Origin: Variovorax paradoxus
GTDB lineage: Bacteria > Pseudomonadota > Gammaproteobacteria > Burkholderiales > Burkholderiaceae_C
Reading direction: 5' to 3'
Assembly: GCA_016806145.1 (NCBI GenBank)
Contig: CP063166.1
Span: 1,240,001 to 1,304,000, forward strand
DNA length: 64,000 nt
Shown here: piece by piece, positions 9,372 through 19,300 of the stretch
Layout of the letters: every line of letters begins with the position of its first letter
Position numbering within the stretch: position 1 is the stretch's first letter
Program-made: the position numbers and the translations under genes
The notes under the pieces: model-generated
What the model was told of the DNA's origin: nothing
What the model saw: only the letters and a program-made list of their open reading frames with translations
Database searches by the model: none

Positions 9372-10796
9372 TCAGCCCGTGCGCGGCAGCTCGATGCGGA
9401 AACGCGCGCCGGGCCCCTCGGGCAGCAGGGCGATGCGGCCCCCATGGGCTGCAATGTACTCCTGCACGATGGAAAGTCCGATGCCCGTGCCCTTGACCGC
9501 ATGCTCCGGTTGGCGTTCGCCGCGGTAGAAGGGCTCGAAGATGCGGTCGCGGTCGCCCTCGGCGATGCCCGGGCCGGCGTCGTTGACGTCGATGCGCACC
9601 GCCTCGGGCGTGCCCGAGACCACGAGGGTGATGGTGCCGCCGCGCGCCGAGAAGCGGATCGCGTTCGACAGCAGGTTGGCGATCGCGGTGCCGAGCTTGG
9701 TGCGGTCGACCGTGAGCGCGATGCGTTCGCCCTCGGCGCGCACCGTGAGGCCGTGGGCCTGCCACTGCAGCCGCTGCGCCTCGATCTGCTCCTCGATCAG
9801 CGGCAGCAGGTCGGTGCGCTCGCGGCGCAGTTCGCGCGCCTCGAAGGCGGCCGCGTTGAAGCGCAGCAGCGCCTCGATCTGGCCCTGCAGCGCCACCGTG
9901 TTCTGGTTCAGGATCTGCGCCACCTCGAGCTGCGCCGGGTTCAGCGCGCCGGTCACGCCGTCCTCCAGCAGCGACACGCCCTCGCGCAGCGCCGCCAGCG
10001 GCGTCTTCAGTTCGTGCGAGACATGGCGCAGGAAGCGCGCCTTGTCGGCGTCGAGCTCGGTCAGCCGCAGCCGCAGCCATTCGAGCTGCTGCGACACGCG
10101 CCGCACGTCGGCTGGGCCGCGGATGTCGATCGGCTCGTCGAGCCGGTTCTGGCCCAGGCCGACGATGGCGTGCTCGAGCCGCTTGAACGGCCGCGCCAGC
10201 CAGATGCCGAAGGCCAGCGCCAGCGACACCGCGAGCACGCTGGCCGCGACCACCTCGCGCATCAGCCGGCGGCGCGCGTTCTCGATGCGCTTGGACAGCG
10301 CGTCGTTCTGCATCTCGATCAGGAACTGGGCCTGCTGCGCGATGTTGGTGTTGAGCGCGTCGAGCTCGCGGAACTGCATCGCCATCGTGCTCTCGCGCTG
10401 CAGCGCGCTGTCGGCGTTGCCGCTCATCAGGCCCTCGATCACGCCGAGCTGGGTGCGCCAGGCCTCGGTGCTGGCGGGCGCCAGGCCGTTCTTCTCGAGC
10501 CGCTCGAGCACGCCATGGGCCTCGCGCGCGGCGTCGTCGAAGCGGCGCCGCAGCACCGAGTCGTTGAGCACCAGCGACTGGCGCCCGGCGCGCTCCATCG
10601 CCGCGCTGCGCTCGGCCAGCGACTGGGCCGCGCCCGACAGCCGCAGCGCGCGCGCCGCGGCGTCGCGGCTTTGCGTCATCAATGTGTCGTACTGCAGCAC
10701 CGAGCGCAGCGCCACGCCCACCAGCAGCGCGGTGATCAGCAGGAAGGCGAACAGCAGGAGCTGCTGGAACGAGCCCCGTATCGATCGTTTCGCCAT
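9372..10796 (-). CDS. glrK: GlrK/QseE-type sensor histidine kinase
   Basis: The 474-aa membrane kinase has two transmembrane segments (about residues 12-30 and 185-205) around a periplasmic helical sensor domain. A HAMP-like linker follows, then the phosphoacceptor helix FLRHVSHELKTPLAAL, and an ATPase domain with N box (NLLSNAIRFSA), DAGPGI and GTGIGLSIVQ. It should phosphorylate the regulator encoded at 7246-8646. Its ATG overlaps the stop codon of miaB by one base (TGATG), so translation is probably coupled to miaB. That makes the tRNA-modification gene the head of this signalling operon. Confidence 0.92.
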   Translation of the reverse strand: MAKRSIRGSFQQLLLFAFLLITALLVGVALRSVLQYDTLMTQSRDAAARALRLSGAAQSLAERSAAMERAGRQSLVLNDSVLRRRFDDAAREAHGVLERLEKNGLAPASTEAWRTQLGVIEGLMSGNADSALQRESTMAMQFRELDALNTNIAQQAQFLIEMQNDALSKRIENARRRLMREVVAASVLAVSLALAFGIWLARPFKRLEHAIVGLGQNRLDEPIDIRGPADVRRVSQQLEWLRLRLTELDADKARFLRHVSHELKTPLAALREGVSLLEDGVTGALNPAQLEVAQILNQNTVALQGQIEALLRFNAAAFEARELRRERTDLLPLIEEQIEAQRLQWQAHGLTVRAEGERIALTVDRTKLGTAIANLLSNAIRFSARGGTITLVVSGTPEAVRIDVNDAGPGIAEGDRDRIFEPFYRGERQPEHAVKGTGIGLSIVQEYIAAHGGRIALLPEGPGARFRIELPRTG

Positions 10797-12154
10797 CAGG
10801 CGAGCGCCCCGGCGGCGGGCGCGCTCTCGCGCGTGGGCACTTCGCCGCGCAGCGTGTAGGCCAGCGAGCGCGTGATGCGGATGTCGGTCATGTGGCCCAC
10901 GAGCCGCGCGTCGCCTTCGAAGTTGACGACCCGGTTGCAGGCCGTGCGGCCCATGAGTTCGCTCGCGTCGCGGCGCGAGGCGCCTTCCACCAGCACGCGC
11001 TGGGTGCTGCCCACCAGCGCCTCGCCGAAGCGCTTCACGTTGCCGTCGATCACGGCCTGCAGCTTCTGCAGCCGCGCCAGCTTGACCTCGTGCGGCGTGT
11101 CGTCATGCAGCGCAGCGGCCGGCGTGCCGGGGCGCGGGCTGAAGATGAAGCTGAAGCTGGCGTCGAACTGGCAGTCGTCGATCAGCTTCATCATCTTGTC
11201 GAAGTCGGCCTCGGTCTCGCCCGGGAAGCCGACGATGAAGTCGCTCGACAGCGCGAGCTCGGGCCGGATCGCGCGCAGCTTGCGCACCGTGCTCTTGTAT
11301 TCCATGGCGGTGTAGCCGCGCTTCATCGCCATCAGGATGCGGTCGCTGCCGTGCTGCACCGGCAGGTGCAGATGGCTCACGAGCTGCGGCACCTTGGCAT
11401 AGGCCTCGATCAGCCGCGGCGTGAACTCGTTCGGGTGGCTGGTGGTGTAGCGGATGCGCTCGATGCCGGGGATCTCGGCCACGTACTCGATCAGCAGCGC
11501 GAAGTCGGCGATCTCGGCCGTGTCGCCCATGCGGCCGCGGTAGGCATTGACGTTCTGGCCCAGCAGCGTGACCTCGCGCACGCCCTGGTCGGCCAGGCCG
11601 GCGATCTCGACCAGCACGTCGTCGAGCGGCCGGTTGACCTCCTCGCCGCGCGTGTAGGGCACCACGCAGTAGCTGCAGTACTTGGAGCAGCCTTCCATGA
11701 TCGACACGAAGGCGGTGGCGCCTTCCACGCGCGCGGGCGGCAGGTGGTCGAACTTCTCGATCTCGGGAAAGCTGATGTCGACCTGCGGGCGGTCGAGCCG
11801 CTCGCGCTCGGCCAGCATCTCGGGCAGCCGGTGCAGGGTCTGCGGGCCGAACACGATGTCGACGTAGGGCGCGCGCGCGATGATGGCGTTGCCCTCCTGG
11901 CTGGCCACGCAGCCGCCGACGCCGATCTTCACGCCGCGCGCCTTCAGGTGCTTGACGCGGCCCAGGTCGGAGAACACTTTTTCCTGCGCCTTCTCGCGCA
12001 CCGAGCAGGTGTTGAACAGGATCAGGTCGGCCTCGTCGACGTTCTGCGTCGGCTCGTAGCCCTGCGCGGCATGGAGCACGTCGGCCATCTTGTCCGAGTC
12101 GTACTCGTTCATCTGGCAGCCGAAGGTTTTGATGAAGACTTTCTTGGCGGTCAT
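10796..12154 (-). CDS. miaB: tRNA-2-methylthio-N6-isopentenyladenosine-37 synthase MiaB
   Basis: This radical-SAM methylthiotransferase converts i6A37 to ms2i6A37 in tRNAs that read UNN codons. The 452-aa product has the N-terminal UPF0004 domain with cluster cysteines 13, 50 and 82, the radical-SAM motif CSKYCSYC (Cys156, 160, 163) and a C-terminal TRAM domain. Length and motifs are those of a complete MiaB. It is the first gene of a run with glrK, qseG and glrR. The 139 bp between its start and the next upstream gene hold no other gene. Confidence 0.97.
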   Translation of the reverse strand: MTAKKVFIKTFGCQMNEYDSDKMADVLHAAQGYEPTQNVDEADLILFNTCSVREKAQEKVFSDLGRVKHLKARGVKIGVGGCVASQEGNAIIARAPYVDIVFGPQTLHRLPEMLAERERLDRPQVDISFPEIEKFDHLPPARVEGATAFVSIMEGCSKYCSYCVVPYTRGEEVNRPLDDVLVEIAGLADQGVREVTLLGQNVNAYRGRMGDTAEIADFALLIEYVAEIPGIERIRYTTSHPNEFTPRLIEAYAKVPQLVSHLHLPVQHGSDRILMAMKRGYTAMEYKSTVRKLRAIRPELALSSDFIVGFPGETEADFDKMMKLIDDCQFDASFSFIFSPRPGTPAAALHDDTPHEVKLARLQKLQAVIDGNVKRFGEALVGSTQRVLVEGASRRDASELMGRTACNRVVNFEGDARLVGHMTDIRITRSLAYTLRGEVPTRESAPAAGALA

Positions 12155-12293
12155 GGGGAGCTCTTCTATATGTAAGAGGCCCTCGTCTCGCGGAGGGCCG
12201 GGCGGACACGGGGCTTTCGTGGCGAAAGCGGCGGGCGTGTCCGCGAAAGGGATGCCGGTGCGACCGACGGCCGCCGGCGAGATGCCGAGCGGC

Positions 12294-12761
12294 CTACTGC
12301 GTGTTGACCGTGTCGTTCTGCACGAAGGGCCAGATGTTGAGGAAGGGCTTGTTCAGCGATTCGCGGCTGGCGGTGGCTTCGTCGGGCGTGAGGATCCAGA
12401 CCTCGCGCAGCATGCCCGCGGCATCGCGCGTGTAGTTGACCAGCAGGTTCTGGCCCGTGATCGCGCCGCTCATCACCAGCATGTTCTGGCCGCTGCGGAT
12501 GCGCGCGCCGGGCGCGAGCCGGTCGGGGCGGCCGTCGAGCATCACGTCGTTGCCGTCGATCACGCGGAACTTGCCGCGCAGGGTGCCGACCGGGAAATTG
12601 CGCCCGCCGACCAGCGATTCGTTCTGGGTCTGCGGCCGGGGCACCGCGTCCTGCGCGCTCGCCTGGAGCGGGAAGACGCTGGAAGTGGCTGCCAGCATTG
12701 CGCAGGCTGCTATGAAATGAAGAGCGTTCGTGGGTGTCTTGCAGCGGTTCATGGGGTTCAT
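12294..12761 (-). CDS. Exported protein of unknown function
   Basis: The 155-aa product has a signal peptide (hydrophobic stretch about residues 14-35, likely cleavage after ASA-Q) and a small beta-rich body. The body carries [19 protein letters not shown] and [10 protein letters not shown], suggestive of a soluble periplasmic domain. I do not recognise a named family. Two ATGs three codons apart (12761 and 12752) are possible starts. A TAGAAT hexamer on the minus strand (12783-12788) lies about 20 bp upstream and is a plausible -10 box. The gene is divergent from the RND efflux adaptor. Confidence 0.7.
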   Translation of the reverse strand: MNPMNRCKTPTNALHFIAACAMLAATSSVFPLQASAQDAVPRPQTQNESLVGGRNFPVGTLRGKFRVIDGNDVMLDGRPDRLAPGARIRSGQNMLVMSGAITGQNLLVNYTRDAAGMLREVWILTPDEATASRESLNKPFLNIWPFVQNDTVNTQ

Positions 12762-12936
12762 CCAGAGGCTGTGGAGCGGGGATTCTAGCGAGCGGGGTGC
12801 CTGTCCATCGGTGCTTATCCCGACCGTTTTTACCGGGCGCGGCGCCCTGGCCTTTACTTTTCTTTACGGCGTGGATGGACACTCGGAACCCCCCGCGATC
12901 CAATTGCCGCTGTCAGCCCAAAGTGCACAAAAACCC

Positions 12937-14166
12937 ATGAAGAAGAACGCAGTCATCGCCCTCGTGGGCGTGTCGATCGTCGCCGCCGCGGGATGGTGGT
13001 GGAGCGGCTCGGGCGAGCGCGCCGCGGCGAAGAGCGCCAAGGGGCCGGCCGCCGCGCCCACCGCGCTGGTCACGCTCGCCACCGCCGTGCGCCAGGACGT
13101 GCCGGTCACGGTGCAGGTCAACGGCAGCGTGGTCTCGCTCAACAGCGTCGACCTGCGCCCGCAGGTGACCAACACGGTCGACGTGGTGCACGTGAAGGAA
13201 GGCCAGTTCGTGAAGCAGGGGCAGCTACTCTTCACGCTCGACGACCGCAACGACCAGGCCAACCTGGCGCGCGCCCAGGCCCAGCAGAAGCGCGACGAGG
13301 CCACGCTGGCCGACCTCGAGCGCCAGTACAAGCGCAGCCAGGAATTGCTGGCGCAGAACTTCATCTCCAAGAGCGCGACCGATGCCACGCTGTCGCAGCT
13401 CGAGGCGCAGCGCGCGGCGGTCGCGGCCGACCGCGCCGCGGTGCAGTCGGCCCAGGTGGCGTTGAGCTACACCAAGCTGCGCGCGCCGATCGCGGGCCGC
13501 ATCGGCGCCGTCAACATCTACCCGGGCACGCTGGTGCAGCCCACGCTGTCGCTGGTCACGGTCACGCAGCTCGACCCGATCGCCGTGAGCTTCCCCGTGC
13601 CCGAGGCCAACCTGCAGGACCTGCTGGCCGCCGCGCGCACCCGCTCGCGCGTCGAGGCCGTGGTCACCGGCCGCAAGGACACGCTGCAGGGCACGCTCAA
13701 CTTCGTCGACAACACGGTCGACCCGCAGATCGGCACCGTGCGCGCCAAGGCCGTGTTCGACAACGCCGACCAGAGCCTGTGGCCCGGCCAGTTCGTCGGC
13801 ACCCGCATCACGGTGCGCACGCTCGAGGGCGTCACGGTGGTGCCGGCGGCGGCGCTGATGATGCTGCCCGAGGGCACCTCGCTCTACGTGGTGGACAAGG
13901 AGCGCAACGCGAGCCGCCGCAAGGTGAAGACGCTGCATACCTTCGGCACCAGGGTCGCGGTCAGCGGCGTCGAGCCCGGCGAGCAGGTCGTGATCGAGGG
14001 CAGCCAGAACGTGCGGCCCAACGGCAAGGTGCGCATCGACGACAAGCCGCGCGGCGACGCGCCCGCGACCCCGGCCGCGCCCGGCGGCACCACGGGCGTG
14101 ACGCCCGGCAGCGCGGCGTCGTCCGAGGGCGTCGACATCCGCTCGGTCCAGCGGGAACGCGCATGA
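12937..14166 (+). CDS. RND efflux periplasmic adaptor (HlyD/MdtA family)
   Basis: The 409-aa product is a membrane-fusion protein linking an RND pump to an outer-membrane channel. It has an N-terminal membrane anchor (MKKNAVIALVGVSIVAAAGWWW), a lipoyl half-motif, a coiled-coil hairpin (around residues 105-170, many Gln/Arg/Ala), the second lipoyl half (LRAPIAGRIGAVNIYPGTLV) and a beta-barrel. The tail is Pro/Ala/Gly-rich. The frame is open upstream to 12730, but ATG 12937 gives the expected short signal-anchor. Its stop overlaps the pump start by 4 bp. The family resembles MdtA; substrate unknown. Confidence 0.92.
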   Translation: MKKNAVIALVGVSIVAAAGWWWSGSGERAAAKSAKGPAAAPTALVTLATAVRQDVPVTVQVNGSVVSLNSVDLRPQVTNTVDVVHVKEGQFVKQGQLLFTLDDRNDQANLARAQAQQKRDEATLADLERQYKRSQELLAQNFISKSATDATLSQLEAQRAAVAADRAAVQSAQVALSYTKLRAPIAGRIGAVNIYPGTLVQPTLSLVTVTQLDPIAVSFPVPEANLQDLLAAARTRSRVEAVVTGRKDTLQGTLNFVDNTVDPQIGTVRAKAVFDNADQSLWPGQFVGTRITVRTLEGVTVVPAAALMMLPEGTSLYVVDKERNASRRKVKTLHTFGTRVAVSGVEPGEQVVIEGSQNVRPNGKVRIDDKPRGDAPATPAAPGGTTGVTPGSAASSEGVDIRSVQRERA

Positions 14167-17100
14167 ACATTTCAGAGCTGTGCATCCGCCGTCCCGCGAT
14201 GACGGTGCTGCTGTCCGCGGCCGTCGTGGTGGTGGGCATCTTCGCCTACTTCAGCATCCCGGTCGCGGCGCTGCCCAGCTACAACACGCCCGTCATAAAC
14301 GTCAATGCGCAGCTGCCGGGCGCCAGTCCCGACACCATGGCGAGCTCGGTCGCGCTGCCGCTCGAGAAGCAGTTCTCGACCATCCCGGGCCTGCAGACCA
14401 TCAGCTCGGTCAATACCCAGGGCGTGACCTCGCTCACGCTCGAGTTCGTCAGCAGCCGCGACATCGACGCCGCCGCGGTCGACGTGCAGGCCGCGCTCCT
14501 GCGCGCGCAGCGCCAGCTGCCGCAGGAGCTCACGCAGCTGCCCTCGTACCGCAAGGTCAACCCGGCCGATGCGCCGGTGCTGTTCATCGCGCTGATCTCG
14601 CCGTCGATGAACCCCTCGGAGCTCAACGACTACGCCGAGAACCTGATCTCGCCCACGCTGTCGACCATCGACGGCGTGGCGCAGGTGGGCGTGTACGGCC
14701 GCAAGGCCTTCGCGGTGCGCATCAAGGCCAATGCCGACCTGCTCAACGCGCGCAACATCACGCTCGACGAGCTCGCGCGCGCGGTCAACTCGGCCAACGC
14801 CAACACGCCCGTCGGCGTGCTCGACGGCCCGCGCCAGACGCTCACCATCCAGGCCAACCAGCAGCTCACGCGCGCGGCCGACTTCGCCAAGCTGATCGTC
14901 GGCCAGCGCAACGGCGCGCCGGTGCGGCTCGACGAGGTCGCGACCATCGAGGACAGCTTCGAGTCGGTCAAGACCGCCAGCAGCTTCAACGGCCAGAGCT
15001 CGATCTCGCTGGCCGTGCAGCGCCAGCCCAATGCCAACACGGTGCAGGTGGTCGACGCGGTGCGCGCGCTGATCCCGCGCTTCAAGGCCGAGCTGCCGCA
15101 GTCGGTCGAGATCCAGATGGTCAACGACCGCTCGCTGTCGATCCGCGAGGCGGTGCACGACGTGCAGCTCACGCTGCTGGGCACCATCGCGCTGGTGGTG
15201 CTGGTGATCTTCCTGTTCCTGCACCGACTGGTCGCCACGCTGATCCCGGCCGCCACCATCCCGATCTCGCTGATCGGCGCGGTGGCGCTGCTCTATGCCT
15301 TCGGCTACAGCCTCGACAACGTCTCGCTGCTGGGCATCACGCTGGCCGTGGGCCTGGTGGTGGACGACGCGATCGTGGTGCTCGAGAACATCATGCGCTA
15401 CGTCGAGAAGGGCATGGACCCGCTGGCGGCCTCGCTGCGCGGCGCGCGCGAGGTGGGCTTCACCATCGTCTCGATCTCGATCTCGCTGGTGGCGGTGTTC
15501 ATCCCGATCTTCTTCATGCCGGGCGTGATCGGCCTCTTGTTCCACGAGTTCGCGGTGGTGGTGGCGCTGGCGGTGCTGGTGTCGGCGATCGTCTCGCTGA
15601 CCCTGGTGCCGATGCTCGCGAGCCGGCTGCTCAAGCAGGTGCCGCGGCCCGAGGGCGGCGCGCGCCACGACCATGAAGAAGAGCATCCCGAGCCCGGCAC
15701 CGCGATCGGCCGCGCCTTCGAGCGCGGCTACCGCTGGGTGCATGGCAGCTACATGCGCACGCTCGACTGGACCCTGGCGCACCGCGGGCTGATGCTGCTG
15801 ATGGCCGGCGCCACCTTCGTTGTCACCGCCTGGCTGTTCATCACGATCCCCAAGGGCTTCTTCCCCGAGGAGGACATCGGCCAGATCCAGATCACGACCG
15901 AGGCCGCCGAGGACATCTCCTTCACCGCCATGAAGGCGCTGCAGGACCGCGTGTCCGACGCGCTGATGGCCGACCCCAGCGTCGACTACGTGAGCTCCTT
16001 CGTCGGCGTGGGCGGCCCCACCGCCACGCAGAACTCGGGCCGGCTGTTCGCGGTGCTCAAGGCGCGCGGCGAGCGGCCGAAGATGTCGAAGGTGCTCGAG
16101 TCGCTGCGCCAGCGCTTCCGCGAGATCCCCGGCATCGCCGTCTACATGCAGCCGGTGCAGAACCTGCGCCTGGGCGGGCGCCAGAGCAAGGCGCGCTTCC
16201 AGTACACGCTGCAGAGCGTGAACGCCGGCGAGATGGTGCCCTGGGCCACGCGGCTGATGGAACGCATGCGCGCCGACCCCGACTTCCGCGACGTGACCAG
16301 CGACTCGCAGAACCGCGGCCTGCAGGCCACGCTGAAGATCGACCGCGACAAGGCCGGCGTGCTCGGCGTGGCCGTGGGCGACCTGCGCACCGCGCTCTAC
16401 AACGCCTACGGCGATCGCCAGATCGGCAGCATCTACGCGGCCAGCAACACCTACCAGGTGATCCTCTCGGCGGCCGATAACGACCGCCAGTTCGAGGACG
16501 ACGTCTCGCGCCTGTCGGTGCGCAGCACCACCGGCCGGCTGGTGCCGCTGTCGGCCTTCTCGAGCATCGAGCGCACCGTGGGCCCGACCTCGGTCAACCA
16601 CCAGGGCCAGCTGCAGGCGGTGACGGTGTCGTTCAACCTCGGCCCCGACGTGCCGCTGGGCAACGCCACCGCCAAGATCGACCGCTTCAAGGAAGAGCTC
16701 AAGATGCCGCAGTCGATCATCACCACCTACGGGGGCGATGCCGCGGTGTTCCAGAGCTCGCAGTCCAGCCAGGCCGTGCTGCTGGTGCTCGCGGTGCTGG
16801 TCATCTACGTGCTGCTGGGCGTGCTCTACGAGAGCTACATCCATCCGATCACCATCCTCGCGGGCCTACCCTCGGCAGCGGTGGGCGCCTTGATCTCGCT
16901 GAAGATCTTCGGCTTCGACCTCACGCTGATCGCGACCATCGGCATCCTGCTTCTGATCGGCATCGTGAAGAAGAACGCGATCATGATGATCGACTTCGCG
17001 CTCGACGCGCAGCGCACCGAGGGCCTGCAGCCGGTGGAGGCGATCCGCGAGGCCTGCCGGCTGCGCTTCCGCCCGATCCTGATGACCACGCTGGCCGCGC

Positions 17101-17312
17101 TGATGGGCGCGCTGCCGCTCGCGCTGGGCCTGGGCGCCGGCGCCGAGCTGCGCCAGCCGCTGGGCGTGGCGGTGGTGGGCGGGCTGATCTTCTCGCAGGT
17201 GATCACGCTCTACATCACGCCCGCGATCTACCTCGCGCTCGACCGCTACAGCGGCAGCGGGCCGATGGTCGACCTGCCGAAGGAAGCGCAGGCCGAGGTC
17301 TCGCACGCCTGA
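14163..17312 (+). CDS. RND-family multidrug efflux pump, inner-membrane subunit (HAE1/MdtB-like)
   Basis: The 1049-aa product is a full-length proton-driven pump of the AcrB/MdtB type with twelve expected transmembrane segments and two large periplasmic loops. The paired acidic residues of the proton relay in TM4 are present (GLVVDDAIVVLEN), and the N-terminus (MNISELCIRRPAMTVLLS) is typical. Translation is coupled to the adaptor through an ATGA overlap. No TolC-like channel gene follows; the next gene is convergent, so a shared channel encoded elsewhere is needed. No local regulator is adjacent. Confidence 0.95.
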   Translation: MNISELCIRRPAMTVLLSAAVVVVGIFAYFSIPVAALPSYNTPVINVNAQLPGASPDTMASSVALPLEKQFSTIPGLQTISSVNTQGVTSLTLEFVSSRDIDAAAVDVQAALLRAQRQLPQELTQLPSYRKVNPADAPVLFIALISPSMNPSELNDYAENLISPTLSTIDGVAQVGVYGRKAFAVRIKANADLLNARNITLDELARAVNSANANTPVGVLDGPRQTLTIQANQQLTRAADFAKLIVGQRNGAPVRLDEVATIEDSFESVKTASSFNGQSSISLAVQRQPNANTVQVVDAVRALIPRFKAELPQSVEIQMVNDRSLSIREAVHDVQLTLLGTIALVVLVIFLFLHRLVATLIPAATIPISLIGAVALLYAFGYSLDNVSLLGITLAVGLVVDDAIVVLENIMRYVEKGMDPLAASLRGAREVGFTIVSISISLVAVFIPIFFMPGVIGLLFHEFAVVVALAVLVSAIVSLTLVPMLASRLLKQVPRPEGGARHDHEEEHPEPGTAIGRAFERGYRWVHGSYMRTLDWTLAHRGLMLLMAGATFVVTAWLFITIPKGFFPEEDIGQIQITTEAAEDISFTAMKALQDRVSDALMADPSVDYVSSFVGVGGPTATQNSGRLFAVLKARGERPKMSKVLESLRQRFREIPGIAVYMQPVQNLRLGGRQSKARFQYTLQSVNAGEMVPWATRLMERMRADPDFRDVTSDSQNRGLQATLKIDRDKAGVLGVAVGDLRTALYNAYGDRQIGSIYAASNTYQVILSAADNDRQFEDDVSRLSVRSTTGRLVPLSAFSSIERTVGPTSVNHQGQLQAVTVSFNLGPDVPLGNATAKIDRFKEELKMPQSIITTYGGDAAVFQSSQSSQAVLLVLAVLVIYVLLGVLYESYIHPITILAGLPSAAVGALISLKIFGFDLTLIATIGILLLIGIVKKNAIMMIDFALDAQRTEGLQPVEAIREACRLRFRPILMTTLAALMGALPLALGLGAGAELRQPLGVAVVGGLIFSQVITLYITPAIYLALDRYSGSGPMVDLPKEAQAEVSHA

Positions 17313-17327
17313 ACGGGCGCGGCGCGT

Positions 17328-18254
17328 TCAGGCGCGCCCGCGCCCCTGCCGCGCCGACGCGGGATCGAGGAACAGCTGGCGGAAGTAGTCGCGCAGCGCC
17401 GTCATCGCGGGCGAGAACTCCACGCCCTGTTTCCAGCCCAGCCCGATGTTCATGGTGGGGATCGGGTCGCGCAGGTTGATGGTCTCGATGCGCTTGCCCT
17501 CGAGCGACCACGGGCGGTAGACCATGTCCGACAGCACCGTCACGCCGCCGCCGTTGGCGACCGTGCTGCGCACCGCCTCCACCGAGCTGGTGCGCAGCCG
17601 CACCTTGGGCTGGTGCGGCGTGCGGCCCCAGTACTTGAGCGCGGTGGCCGCGGCCTCATCGACCGTGAGCATGATGTAGGGCTCGGCCGCCACGTCGGCC
17701 AGCGTGACCTCGGCCTTGTCGAGCAGCGGGTGCTTGGCCGGCACCCACAGCCGCCGCTGCGAGCCGAAGAAGGTCTCGAGCGAGAGCTCGCGCAGCACCA
17801 CGTTCGAGGTCAGCACCACGCCGAGGTCGTAGCGCCGCGTGATCAGCCCTTCCTCGATCGCCTCGCGCGCCACCTCGTGCACCTTCAGCGTGACCTGCGG
17901 ATGCAGCTGCTCGAAGCGCTGCAGGTGGTGCGGCAGGAAGTAGCCCAGCACCGTGTAGCTCGCGGCGATGGTCAGCTCGCCCTGCACGGCGGCGTCCTCA
18001 TGCGGCATGCGCTGCGCCTCGTCGGCCGCGGCCAGCACCGCGTAGGCATGGCTCAGGAAGCGGCGCCCGCCCTTGGTCAGTTCCACGCCGTGCGGATGGC
18101 GCTCGAACAGCTGCTGGCCCAGCATCTCCTCGAGTTCGCGGATCGCGGTGGTCACGGCCGACTGCGAGATGTTGAGCTGCAGCGCCGCGTGCGAGATGCG
18201 GCCGGCCTCGGCCACCGCCGAGAAGTACTTGAGCTGGCGAAGGGTCAGGGACAT
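17328..18254 (-). CDS. LysR-type regulator of the divergent amide/lactam cluster
   Basis: The 308-aa product has an N-terminal winged helix-turn-helix (LRQLKYFSAVAEAGRISHAALQLNISQSAVTTAIRELEE) and a C-terminal LysR substrate-binding fold. ATG 18254 (MSLTLRQLKYF) fits the family; the open frame further upstream does not. It is transcribed away from the pxpA-like gene, the classic arrangement for a LysR regulator and its target operon, and a T-N11-A palindrome lies between the two. It probably senses the transported amide, lactam or a product. Confidence 0.9.
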   Translation of the reverse strand: MSLTLRQLKYFSAVAEAGRISHAALQLNISQSAVTTAIRELEEMLGQQLFERHPHGVELTKGGRRFLSHAYAVLAAADEAQRMPHEDAAVQGELTIAASYTVLGYFLPHHLQRFEQLHPQVTLKVHEVAREAIEEGLITRRYDLGVVLTSNVVLRELSLETFFGSQRRLWVPAKHPLLDKAEVTLADVAAEPYIMLTVDEAAATALKYWGRTPHQPKVRLRTSSVEAVRSTVANGGGVTVLSDMVYRPWSLEGKRIETINLRDPIPTMNIGLGWKQGVEFSPAMTALRDYFRQLFLDPASARQGRGRA

Positions 18255-18377
18255 GGCGGGGCTTCGGGGAGTGGATCGGTATCGGCAACGCGGGGCAGCC
18301 GGTGCATGGGTTGGTGAAAACCCGATACCGCGCGAGCGAGTGACGCCAGCGTAGCAAGGCATGCGCCGCCGCGCAGC

Positions 18378-18392
18378 ATCTGTTTTTCAGAT
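18378..18392. promoter_or_regulatory. LysR-type binding site (T-N11-A palindrome)
   Basis: ATCTG and CAGAT, 5 bp each with a 5-nt T-only spacer, form a perfect palindrome that contains the T-N11-A core of LysR-family operators. It sits in the 222-bp divergent region between the LysR gene (start 18254) and the pxpA-like gene (start 18477). Confidence 0.6.
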
Positions 18393-18476
18393 ACCGAGCG
18401 CGCGGAAAACAATGCTTTTCAGCCTTTGGACCGCTCACTAATCTTCGGCCCGTCCATCGAACAAAGGCTGTCACAC

Positions 18477-19250
18477 GTGAACAAGAAGCGGATCGATCTG
18501 AACTCCGACATGGGCGAGGGCTTCGGCCCCTGGACCATCGGCGATGGCGTCGACGCGGAACTGATGCCGCTGATCAGTTCGGCCAACATCGCCACCGGCT
18601 TCCATGCCGGCGATCCGAACATCATGCGTCGCATGGTCGCGCTGGCGCGCGAGCACGGCGTGGGCATCGGCGCGCACCCGGGCTTTCGCGACCTCGTGGG
18701 CTTCGGCCGGCGCCACATCCAGGCGCCGGCCGAGGAACTGGTCAACGACATGGTCTACCAGCTCGGCGCGCTGCGCGAGTTCGCGCGGCTCGAGGGGCTG
18801 GCGCTGCAGCACATCAAGCCGCACGGCGCGCTCTACATGCACGCGGCGCGCGACGAGGCGCTGTCGCGCACGCTGGTCGAGGCGCTGCAGCGCATCGAGC
18901 CCGGCCTGCGCCTGTTCTGCATGGAGTCCTCGGTCACCTGCCGCGTGGCGCGCGAGCTGGGCCAGCCGGTGGTGCGCGAGTTCTATGCCGACCGCGACTA
19001 CGACCTGAGCGGCTCCATCGTCTTCACGCGGCGCGTCGGCGCGCTCGACCCCGAGGCGGTCGCGGCCAAGGTGCTGCGCGCCTGCACCGAGGGCACGGTG
19101 CGCACGGTCGAGGGCGAGGACCTGGCCATCGGCTTCGACTCGGTCTGCATCCACAGCGACACGCCCGGTGCGCTTGCGCTGGTGCAGGCCACGCGGCGCG
19201 CGCTGGCCGCGCATGGCATCGAGGTTGCAGGGCTCGCCGCGCAGGGCTGA
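18477..19250 (+). CDS. pxpA: PxpA/LamB/YcsF-family protein (5-oxoprolinase subunit A-like)
   Basis: The 257-aa product belongs to the LamB/YcsF family: [11 protein letters not shown] at the start, the [14 protein letters not shown] motif, [15 protein letters not shown] and the [10 protein letters not shown] signature. PxpA, with PxpB and PxpC, makes bacterial 5-oxoprolinase, an ATP-dependent lactam-opening enzyme. The start is GTG 18477, giving the usual family N-terminus ([15 protein letters not shown]). Here it leads an operon that also encodes biotin carboxylase and biotin carrier proteins, so the true substrate may be a different amide or lactam. Confidence 0.85.
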   Translation: MNKKRIDLNSDMGEGFGPWTIGDGVDAELMPLISSANIATGFHAGDPNIMRRMVALAREHGVGIGAHPGFRDLVGFGRRHIQAPAEELVNDMVYQLGALREFARLEGLALQHIKPHGALYMHAARDEALSRTLVEALQRIEPGLRLFCMESSVTCRVARELGQPVVREFYADRDYDLSGSIVFTRRVGALDPEAVAAKVLRACTEGTVRTVEGEDLAIGFDSVCIHSDTPGALALVQATRRALAAHGIEVAGLAAQG

Positions 19251-19300
19251 TCCCCTCTTTCCCTTCCCCGTTTTCCGTTCCGTCCCCAGGAGTGCATCCC

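Noticed and set aside
12730..12936. Upstream extension of the efflux adaptor frame
   Set aside because: The 69-codon extension runs through the promoter and the divergent gene's start, lacks a signal-like N-terminus, and ATG 12937 gives the expected membrane anchor.
14172..16844. 890-codon minus-strand frame opposite the RND pump
   Set aside because: It is rich in His, Arg, Gln and Asp with no domain and is fully antisense to a strongly supported pump gene.
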